In this document: positions 56,210 to 64,000 of the stretch, in pieces
Position numbering within the stretch: position 1 is the first letter of the stretch
Layout of the letters: each line of letters opens with the position of its first letter
Assembly: GCA_037042915.1 (NCBI GenBank)
Contig: CM073203.1
Location: forward strand, 2,604,001 to 2,668,000
Origin: Auricularia sp. M13
Lineage: Eukaryota > Basidiomycota > Agaricomycetes > Auriculariales > Auriculariaceae
Reading direction: 5' to 3'
Length of the DNA stretch: 64,000 nucleotides
Program-made: the position numbers and the translations under genes
Notes under the pieces: generated by a model
Seen by the model: only the letters and a program-made list of their open reading frames with translations
What the model was told of the DNA's origin: nothing
Databases searched by the model: none

Positions 56210-57783
56210 CGCTCGGAAGGGGGTACTGGTCGGCTTTCGTCACCTCGTTGACCTTGCGGTAATCTACGCAGAACCTGATTTTACCACGCTGTTTTATAAG
56301 AACAACATTGGATGCCCATGGAGAGTCAGATTCTTCGATGACATCGTTAGCTAACAGCTTCGCTACTTCATCTTCGATCACTCGCCTTCCTTCGGGTGAG
56401 ACGCGGTAAGGCGCAGTAGAAATAGGTGGCGAATCCCCAGTATCAATCTTCATAACTGCCAAATTAGTACGCCCGAGAGGTCGGGAGCCATATGCAAATG
56501 CACAACGGTAGTTGAACAGTACCTCTAGCAGACGAGCGCGCTCGTCGTCAGTCAATTCAGGATTGATGTCGAGCTCTGCTAGGGTTCGTTTGAACTCCTC
56601 TGCATCAGCCTCGCTCTCCGTATGCGAAATAACTTCGCTTACCAAGTTCTCAACGGTCCTTGATATGTAAGTCCTATCCACAATCGGATGTGCTATACCG
56701 AGCTGGTCTCCCTTCTGTATACGGACAGGGAATGGCTCGAGGTTATAGACCTCAGTCCAGTGATTTGCATTCTGAGTCGTCCCTAATGTTCGCGCCAGCG
56801 CGAAGGCGCTATGGTCCTTATTATATAAAGGTACGGGTTCGATGTAGAACATGCGCGTTCTCACGCGACCCTCCAATGCAATAGGTACGCGAGCCGTATG
56901 AAGAGGGCGCACAGTAAAGGCCTCCGCAGCGCGAACTACTGCATAAGGGTCCTTGAATATCGCGAGCTTGAATTTCCTGCTTTCAAGCTCTTTCCCATCG
57001 GACGAAGAGGGAAAAGTGAGATGTAGAATTTGCCCCGGTACGTCAATATTTCCGCGGTAGTGTACCAGGAAGTCATTCCCGAGCACAATTCGATCTGAAT
57101 CCGCAGGGTTAATATATAATTTTACTGGTACATCCACCTGCTCGAATTTAGAATCTCTAAGTTGCAGCGTGATCATAATGTACTCACTAATTATCGTGTT
57201 CCCCGCGACCCCGCTCACGCTGATAAGAGGGCAGCTTAAACGTTCCACGCTCGGAAGGTGAAGCCGTCTGACGCCGTCATCTATCATGGAAATCGCGGCA
57301 CCCGAGTCAGCGCATGCTCGGAAGGATCTGTCGCTGGAACTTTGGCGTACCTTAACATCTAAATAAGCGGGCGTCTTGTCCCGAAACTCCATCTGTAATC
57401 TGGAAGAATCGAGTGAATTATGATTGTGCGATTCCCCGGGCAACAGAATGGTAGGCGACGGACCTCCGTTTTGGATGGGCAGGCCATCAGCGAGCTTGTC
57501 GATGCACGGTGGAGTCTTCCGTTGCTTTTTCGCTCGACGTTTTGACTGCGCGCTCTTCGCCGATCCTGCATCCCTTTCAACAGAGATCGAATCCGGTAAA
57601 TTTTTCTGATCGCGGGGCGAGGGCGCGTCGTTCATATGCAGACGCCTAGCGGAAGATCGGGTGGTAACTGCGAATGCTTCAGTGAAATTCACATCCGCCT
57701 CACTATCATACGCATCTGAGGAGTGTTCAGAGTAATCATCGCGAACCTCAGCCTCTCCCTGACCTTCTTCACCGCCGTCTTCG
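56210..57783 (-). pseudogene. Inverted Gypsy pol fragment: aspartic protease and start of reverse transcriptase
   Basis: On the minus strand, opposite to the LTR orientation, the reading is open for about 520 codons. It shows a retropepsin-like core (RACADSGAAISMIDDG), a following beta-rich part (DRIVLGNDFLVHY), then the N-terminal reverse transcriptase signature (NDVIEESDSPWASNVVLIK, IRFCVDYRKVNEVTKADQYP). It ends at PLPSV, before the catalytic YxDD region. The fragment has no own LTRs, so it is an internal inversion or a captured piece of a related element. Confidence 0.85.
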
Positions 57784-57786
57784 CCT

Positions 57787-58694
57787 ATGGACTACGAACA
57801 ACCCCAGGGACTGCCGCCCACTAACGGCCTGCTGTCGCACCCGCCCAAGAACGTTGAGGACGACTCACGCTCTATGCCACCACCGATCGCACCCCGTACA
57901 TCTGATCAGTCCCGATTAGATCGCATAAGGATAATAACGCCACCACAGCCGGCTTGACGCAGACGAAGGGCATCCTTGCACACCCGCGCTTCCAGCCACC
58001 GCCAACGCGGCCGCCAATGCCGATGCCTGCCCACGATTCTCGTCTCGATATCGGTCCGGGCACAACGGAGCCTGTGCGCATTTTCTACGGCCCAGACGAG
58101 ACCGGCGCATTTACCACTTCCCCTCCTTTTGCTGTGGTACAGGCTCCCCCCCCTTCATCCCCTCCACTCACCCCAACAATGGGTTCTCTCGAGAACGACG
58201 AGTTCTTGGCATGTGCGTACCCTTATTATCATTGCCATCATATTTCATTCTGACGCCGGCAACATACTATAGGGTCGTACGCCGAATGGATGTACAATGT
58301 ATCCATGTCGCCGTCCGAGATTCGCTACAGGCTGCGACAACTGACGCCCGAAGTCAAAGAACTCGTCGGCCGCGTCCTGATCAACTTGCGCCCTTGTAAC
58401 CCCGTCGTTCCGACTCGCGTCCGCATCACCCGCGTACTCGATCATGCGATCCGCGACTGCGGCATCGATTACAAGTGTCGCCTCGCGGATGGAGCAATCG
58501 AGTACGTCCGCGACCTCGACCTCCGCTTCTTCATTGGAGGTCAGCGCCGTGTTCGAGCGTACTGGCACACGAGGGAACACGCTCTATCTCCCGGCGAAAT
58601 TGATAGGCTCTTGACCTTCCCCCAGTATGCTTGTGGCGAAGGAAAGTTCCTTCGTTTGATGCGCCGCAACCGCCTGTATGGTGCTCGACTCTGA
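57787..58694 (+). CDS. Third frame of the Gypsy element, unknown protein
   Basis: A Pro-rich N-terminal part (MDYEQPQGLPPTNG … PMPMPAHDSR) followed, after a probable intron near 58215-58272, by EWMYNVSMSPSEIRYRLRQL, GRVLINLRPCNPVVPTRVR and FFIGGQRRVRAYWHTRE up to the stop at 58692. A stop at 57954 separates the first part unless another intron removes it. I do not recognise the domain. It may be a captured cellular gene or an additional retroelement frame. Confidence 0.4.
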
Positions 58695-58907
58695 TTTCGA
58701 ACGAACACCTGTGACCATTGCCCTTCTTGTATCTTGGCCGTCTTTGTTTTCTCTCCACAGTAGTTACCAGCTTGTAAACACATTCCGATGTAGCAAGTAT
58801 GGTGAATACAACCTGAATTGCCAAGAATCGAGCGAATGGGATGAATACAACCGGAATTGCTAAGAATCGAGCGAATGGGACTTCGCTCGCAGCGGAGGGG
58901 GGAGTGA

Positions 58908-59281
58908 TGTAACAGAACGGGTCAGCGCTTGCTGACTAAGCAGCACAGCAGCGCGCCGATTCCCGACTGAGTGGGAATCCAGGAGAACTTAGTAGAACTC
59001 TGTAGGACATTCTGAGGAATTCATGTATTTACTACTTAATTCCAGGGGCTTCCGGATCCTCAAAACGAGAAGAGTATATAAGAAGCCCCTGCTGTGAAAT
59101 GGAGATTGTCTTTGGTCAGCTGGGAGCCGCCTAAGATCTGTTTGAGAAATAGTTGACTTTGCCGGACTCCGTCCCGCATTGTCGTGTGATTAGATTAGAT
59201 AACTAGTATTTGAGGTATTCGAGGTCGCTCAGAGAGCCTGCCCCGACGAGAATCCGAACCCGAAGGTCCGTTATTCTTACA
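58908..59281 (+). repeat. 3' LTR of the Gypsy element
   Basis: 374 bp, paired with 54083-54456 and preceded by a purine-rich tract. Confidence 0.92.
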
Positions 59282-59561
59282 CACCCCCTATTGTATCTGG
59301 AGCGTGCCCTCCTTTCCCTGCCAGCCTCGTTGGTTCCCTCCAGACATTGCACCTGCCTACAGCCTCGCCTTTGCCTTACACCGGCTTCGTACCCACAGCT
59401 GCCAGTGCCCATCGGTATGAGCGCCCCCTCGCCTTGGCTGAGATACCAACAGACCCTCATCAACTGCCAACCCATAGATTTCCCCTCACGCTTCAAGCCC
59501 CCACCCCACCGAGCGCGACAGCTCGACAATCTCTGAGCTTCTTGAAGCGGCTACATACTGT

Positions 59562-60360
59562 ATGTCTTCAGTCGATCTGTCTGCGGGCGACGGAGCCCTC
59601 GCTGCGGCATACCTCGATGCCTTCCGAGTTGCTTTCAATCCTGTGTGGAAACAGAACAATAGCGACCTCGATCGATGCATTACATTCTTCGAACTTGTCA
59701 CAAACACCAGGGTGGCAATTATCTTGCCTGGTGATGCTGACATCGCTGCCGAATTTCAACGGGACTTGGAAACTTTCGACCAACTCGACAGCCTCGAAAG
59801 CATGCAGGACGTCCTTCAGGGCTGGGTCAACCGTACATCCTTCTTTCCTAATGTTCAACCTCGGGCTGATTGTGACTTCATTCTGATAGGGTTCAGTAAG
59901 ATGGTGGATGCACGTACAAACTCTCGCGATACGGATATCGCCGACAATCACAGCGGTATGTAAATATCGACAGTATGCTCTATAGTGTTCCTGATCATTG
60001 TGCTGTAACTCAGAAATGAGTGTCGAAGTATCCAGTACGTTGATGATACAGGTTTGACGTTGGGATTCCCTCACTCTCTCCAAAAGACGCCGACGGCAGG
60101 AAGATTGAACTCGAGACGGGGCCCAAGATTTCTGGAGTGAAACGTACGCCTTACTTCCTATCGTAATGATTGTGGAACTCAAGACTTCGTGATAGGCCCG
60201 CATGAAGCTACTGAGGAGAACGCGGCCTGGAAAAAGAAACGTACTTAGTTTCATTGACGTTGAGAATTGGATTAACTGCTGACTCGTTTCAGGGGATGTC
60301 CGTCGTATGTATCTTCAGTAATCACACCAGTCCCTGCTGATCGGACTTCCTTCGCATGGT
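59562..60360 (+). pseudogene. 5' exons of a hypothetical/NTPase-family gene
   Basis: The start is MSSVDLSAGDGALAAAYLDA, with a helical, acidic protein (AAEFQRDLETFDQLDSLESM) to about 59955. Short downstream exons include DADGRKIELETGPKISG (60085) and HEATEENAAWKKK (60205), separated by 50-60-nt introns. The gene then meets the MITE at 60392. It may be the N-terminal part of the NTPase gene at 61078, but I cannot prove the join. Confidence 0.4.
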
Positions 60361-60391
60361 GATAGGCAGTGCGTGTTTCATGCTGCGTATG

Positions 60392-61048
60392 TATGCTTCT
60401 TAAAGTGTACATTTATTATTTCCCACTGAAAATGGGGTGTCAGACCAATTTGGGTGTCTCTCACCTGTATAAAGTGTGGGAACATCACTTTTGACGTTCG
60501 GACACACTCAGTTGGAGTGTGGACACACTTTGTCAGCAGTGGCGACACTCCCATCAGAGTGCTGACACTCCATCAAGGTGCCGACACTCCAATCAAAGCG
60601 CCGACACACTTGGAGGTGGGTGGAACACCAAGTTCCCTCACCTCCCAGAACTGCTCCAAACACTCAGGTACGCTTGGGAAACATGCTCAGAGTGCATTTA
60701 AAGCTATATTTTGAGTTTATTTAACTTTAAATTTTACCAAAAAAGGCAATTTGGACGCTGAGGAGGCATTCAGAGCATACTTCCCAACCATATCTCAGTG
60801 TTTGAAGCAATTCTGGGAGGTGAGGGAACTTGGTGTTCCACCCACCTCCAAGTGTGTCGGCACTTTGATTGGAGTGTCGGCACCTTGATGGAGTGTCGGC
60901 ACTCTGATGGGAGTGTCGCCACTGCTGACTAAGTGTGTCCACACATCAAAAGTGATGTGCACACACTTTCTACAGGTGAGAGACACTCAAAATGGTGTGA
61001 CACCCCCGTTTCAGTGGGAAATAATTAATGTACAGTTTAAGAAGCATA
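60392..61048. mobile_element. Non-autonomous relative of the giant element (MITE-like), 657 bp
   Basis: Ends TATGCTTCTTAAAGTGTAC and near-inverse, with CGTATG duplicated outside (60386-60391 and 61049-61054). The body is a palindrome with GTGCCGACACTCC-type tandem units, closely matching 52075-53096 without its hAT insertion. Confidence 0.88.
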
Positions 61049-61086
61049 CGTATGATAATACCTTCCATTGACTTGGCTCACAGCCC

Positions 61087-61763
61087 GAGGTATGACCTCG
61101 CGCCAGGAAGCGATGCAGCAGCCGATTCACTACGCCGAGGCTTCCATCATAACTGGGCACAACGACTTTCTGACTCTCAAGAACATGGTTCAGAAGGAGC
61201 TGAAGAAATATGTCGAGCAGCAAGATGACTATTGGGAACCTTTCAAGCCGGATCCGGAACTCTGGCGCGGCTGTAGCGACAAAACCAGGGAGCATGTAGA
61301 AGCGCTGAAGATTCCAACCGTTCCTCTGCAGGAGACTCTTCTTCCGGACATGATGCATGATGCTTCACTGTCTCGGGCGCCTTGATCAGAGCCCGGATGG
61401 CGGCAACATTCCGGCACTCGATCCTGCGATAACCGAGCGCATCGCGCGAATCCTTAGTGCCGGAGACTGGGACTAGTAGGCGTCCCGTGCCTTGCTCGTT
61501 CTGCAGTACTCACTGGATTGCTAGTTTTCTCAAGAACGCGGCCGGTGTCGGCAAGACTCGTTTACTCTTTGAGCTGCTTGTCCAGCGCTTCGGGATCTAT
61601 CTGAACTTTGCGCATGACAAGAAGAAAAATCCTTATGGCTCTCGAGATGCAATGACCGCTCGCCGCGTGCTCGAGTACGGCGACCGCAATATCCACGGCA
61701 GCACTATTGTCTTCCAGGGCGACATCGCTGCTGACGGCAGGACTTCCAGCGAAGTCGTGCTGG
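61087..61763 (+). pseudogene. P-loop NTPase-family gene, interrupted by an LTR element
   Basis: A first exon (MTSRQEAMQQPIHYAEAS … VPLQETLLPDMMHDASL) and a following part ITERIARILSAGDWD lead to an intron, then NAAGVGKTRLLFELLVQ (Walker A, about 61540) and NPYGSRDAMTARRVLEYGD. This layout is the same as in the gene at 49377 (NASGTGKTR … DPYGSMDLQDAL). The frame runs into the LTR at 61764 and the remainder is not in the window. Near 61380-61480 a frame change is needed. Confidence 0.65.
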
Positions 61764-62619
61764 TGTCACGGCAGAGCGCTCGTCACTCGCTGAGACCGAC
61801 GCCCAAGAGAGGAGAGAAGGACGAGGAAGAACGGACAAGCGGTACAATTGACCAGACCAAACCTAGGGTACACGCATCTACACCCCACAACCTATATACC
61901 CATCCCCAAGGTCCACTGATCCGGTCCATGGTGATCCCGGAGCTAAAGGGTCCATCCACCATCGTCTCCCATAGTGCTAGCACTCTACCACACCTCCAGT
62001 CGAACAGGGTCCGAGACAGGGCGAAGGTGCCGAGGTATGCCACACATACACACACCCACCGAGTGCACGGACCGAGAAGGAGGGCACCTCCCGAGTACAC
62101 GGGGAGAGCGCCGAGCTGTTGAAGCCACGGGCCGAGGGTCCGAGGATGTAGCCGAGCTTGTACCAGGTGATGATAACCGACCTACTATCCATCCGAGGGG
62201 TACCGTACCGACGAGAGGTCCAATAGAGGCGTTTCCGACCCTCCGAGGTTGCCCAGGGTGACCCACTGAGTCCGCCCGAGGTCCAAAGGGGGTTCTGGAG
62301 CCTGCCCCGAGCACCACAACGCCCATATCCGACGCATACAGCGAGGGGGGAGCTGCCGAACATTGGTCCGAAGGTGAGAAGCCTCCACCGAGCCGAATTG
62401 GGGTATGCACCGAGGTCGTCTCACCCCTAGGTAGGTAGAGAGCGGCGTGCAGATCATATCCCGAGTTGAACAGCCCGAGGTGTATAACTCTGGCCGAGTC
62501 TCCGTCCGAGGGTAAACAGTGCGCCGACTGTATGCAGCAGCGACCGAACGCTCGGGCGAAGCGGCGTAAAACCCGCGGGCAAGCGGACAGAGCTTGCGAC
62601 GGCCGTGATGACCGCAACA
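61764..62619 (+). repeat. 5' LTR of the second single-gene LTR element
   Basis: 856 bp. Differences from the other LTRs are few, for example CTCGCTGAGACCG against CTCGCCGAGACCG near its start. The TATATA at about 61893 is conserved. Confidence 0.92.
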
Positions 62620-62788
62620 TAACCCCCCCTTCAAGCCGCGAGCCGAGGGAGCGTCCGAGGGAGGGAGGCGCAAGGCGGGGAGGGCGAAATGACGGGCCGA
62701 GGGCGCCGCGGACTGAATGGCCATTCAATTCGCGGTTTGACATAAAGCTTCGGCCTGTCGTTTTGCTTCTTGTCCTCATACCACCACC

Positions 62789-64000
62789 ATGCCCGCGCCT
62801 GACCGCGTTGACCACGTCCGCGACGACCAGCCCAACAGCGGGGCGCCCGCCTGGGTGCCCGTGTTGGGGGACTTTGTCCTTTCTCGCGCCCGGCCCGAGG
62901 ATCTGGAGGCCCGTCGTCTCGTGCTCGGCGACGCCGTGAATCGCATCGTCTGCCGCCCTCGTCGACCCTGGCATCCCGTCCGCGCACCGCGACTTTGCCC
63001 GCCACCGTCAGCTCGAGTTCGAGACGGAGCGCCGCCTGCTGCTCGCGCTGCTGCCATCCGCCCGCGTCCTGGCCGATAGTCTGGCCGCGTGCTCGTCGCC
63101 GTCGGATGCCCTGCTTCTGCCGTCTATGACCGTGTCGCCGTCGTCGTCTGACCCGGTCCGACCACTGGCGTTGCGTCTGCCGCCGCTACCTTCTGACGCT
63201 CCGTTCCGCCCGCGCTGCTCGACGTTGAAGGTTCCGCCCGGGCACCCGCTGTATGCTGAGTGCGAGGAGCTTGCGCCGTCACCGTCCGCTGTTGCTCCGA
63301 GGCCGCGCCGTCCTGCACCGGCACCGTCATCGTCGCGACCATCGGGGCCGCCTCCTCCTGCGCGCTCGGCGCCAACGCCTCGTCCGCCGCGCTCGTCGTC
63401 TGCTGTCCGCGCGCCGCCTGCGTCTGCTCCGCCAGCGTCGGCTCTTCTCCACCACCCGCGTAGGCCGAGGACTCCCCCGCCCGGTGTGTACGAGCGCCCG
63501 GCACTGCGTGAGCGGCGTCAGGCGTGGGACAATGCGTTTGCCGACGGCCTGATCGACCGCCACGGGGTCCCGACGTCGGTGAGCACTTCGTTCTGCTGCT
63601 GCTGGTCTCGGGGTATTAACATTCAGCAGCCATGCAGCCGATGCGTGGACCGCGACGACGAGTGCCTTCCGGCGCAGGGGCTGGCGGCGTGCCTCGAGTG
63701 CTCGCGCCGGAAGGTGAAATGCTCGTGGAAGGACCTGCGCGCGCCACTCGGATTCGGGACCAAGACCGGGAAGGGTTCCAAGGCGCCGATGTCGGGCACG
63801 CGTGCGCCGCCGTCTCGTTCCCGCGCCGCGTCCGTCACCTCCCAGGCGCCCGCCTCGTCGTCGTCCCGTGCGTCGAGATCCCGGGCCGCGAAGGAGAGCT
63901 TGCCGGCGCTGCCCATTGAGGCGCTGGGCGAGCTTGGGGTCGCAGCGCCCGCACTGCACCCCAACTTCATGGGCCAGTTTGCGGCGGCGTGGGCGCTGGT
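62789..64000 (+). CDS. Retroelement-borne Zn2Cys6-like protein, second copy, partial
   Basis: The start MPAPDRVDHV lies 169 nt after the LTR, as in the first copy. It shows GDFVLSRARPEDLEAR, then a one-base insertion (RIVCRPRRP) that shifts the frame near 62950. In contrast, the regions where the first copy has indels are in frame here. The Cys cluster PCSRCVDRDDEC … CLECSRRKVKC is at about 63630-63725, after an intron of about 50 nt, and the Ser/Arg-rich tail continues past 64000. Confidence 0.65.

Larger units (their letters stand above)
54083..59281 (+). mobile_element. Gypsy-type LTR element, 5.2 kb, rearranged inside
   Basis: LTRs of 374 bp at both ends (TGTAACAG…TTCTTACA) are flanked by the 5-bp duplication CACCC (54078-54082 and 59282-59286). 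A TTTGGTGACC primer-site-like stretch follows the 5' LTR, and a purine tract (AGCGGAGGGGGGAGTGA) precedes the 3' LTR, fixing the plus orientation. Inside are a Gag-like frame (+), an inverted fragment of pol (-) and a third frame (+). RNase H and integrase are missing, so the element is not autonomous. The LTRs are nearly identical, so the insertion is recent. Confidence 0.9.
61764..64000 (+). mobile_element. Second copy of the single-gene LTR element, truncated by the window end
   Basis: This is the inverse of the copy at 24467-28782: LTR 61764-62619 (856 bp, TGTCACGG…CGCAACA), then the internal gene. Its second LTR is outside. It interrupts the NTPase-family gene just after 61763. Identity to the first copy is very high, including internal sequence, so both moved recently. 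Confidence 0.9.

Noticed and set aside
56210-57783. A separate complete Gypsy element on the minus strand
   Set aside because: It has no LTRs of its own, begins within a pol precursor and ends before the RT catalytic centre.

Overview
The window looks like a transposon-dense region of a basidiomycete (Agaricomycetes-type) fungal genome. Short 45-60 bp introns with GT..AG ends break almost every gene. KDZ transposase, an IS3EU-like integrase transposase, a Helitron RepHel, LTR retroelements and a TET/JBP-like dioxygenase occur together, a combination known from mushroom-forming fungi. I saw no rRNA, tRNA or CRISPR.

Layout: a degenerate Helitron RepHel gene starts at about 1453 (+) and breaks off at 4471. 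It resumes in the same strand and frame at 44872 and ends at 47819 with a PIF1-type helicase. Between the two halves lies a 40,400-bp element (4472-44871). It has ~0.47-kb terminal inverted repeats, TAT...ATA ends and a 6-bp target duplication (ATGATG). It carries a DDE integrase-type transposase (35585-37631), a BTB protein, a multi-exon TET/JBP-like 2OG-Fe(II) dioxygenase (30581-34343), a hypothetical spliced gene with a Cys cluster (41837-43437), and short stretches resembling cellular genes (a Pep12-type syntaxin and the proteasome chaperone Nas2/PSMD9).

This giant element was itself a target. A 15,990-bp KDZ transposon (4975-20964, 8-bp TSD TTCGGGAT) sits just inside its left TIR. A 4.3-kb LTR element with one reverse-strand gene (24467-28782, TSD ATACG) follows. 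Further right is a 2.56-kb TIR element (38351-40905, TSD GACCCCT) that contains a Tc1/mariner-like hairpin MITE (38851-39713, TA). Without nested insertions the giant element would be about 17.5 kb.

Right of the Helitron are a spliced P-loop NTPase gene (49377-51847) and a non-autonomous relative of the giant element (52075-53096, 6-bp TSD GTCGTG) with a hAT-like MITE inside it (52547-52882, 8-bp TSD). Next comes a 174-bp TA-flanked MITE whose last bases are split by a Gypsy-type LTR element (54083-59281, TSD CACCC) that holds an inverted pol fragment. Then follow a second NTPase-family gene broken by another short relative of the giant element (60392-61048, TSD CGTATG) and, at 61764, by a further copy of the LTR element, which runs off the window.

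The insertion boundaries rest on matching direct duplications read from the sequence and are the firmest part of this annotation. Exon boundaries and names of hypothetical genes are less certain.
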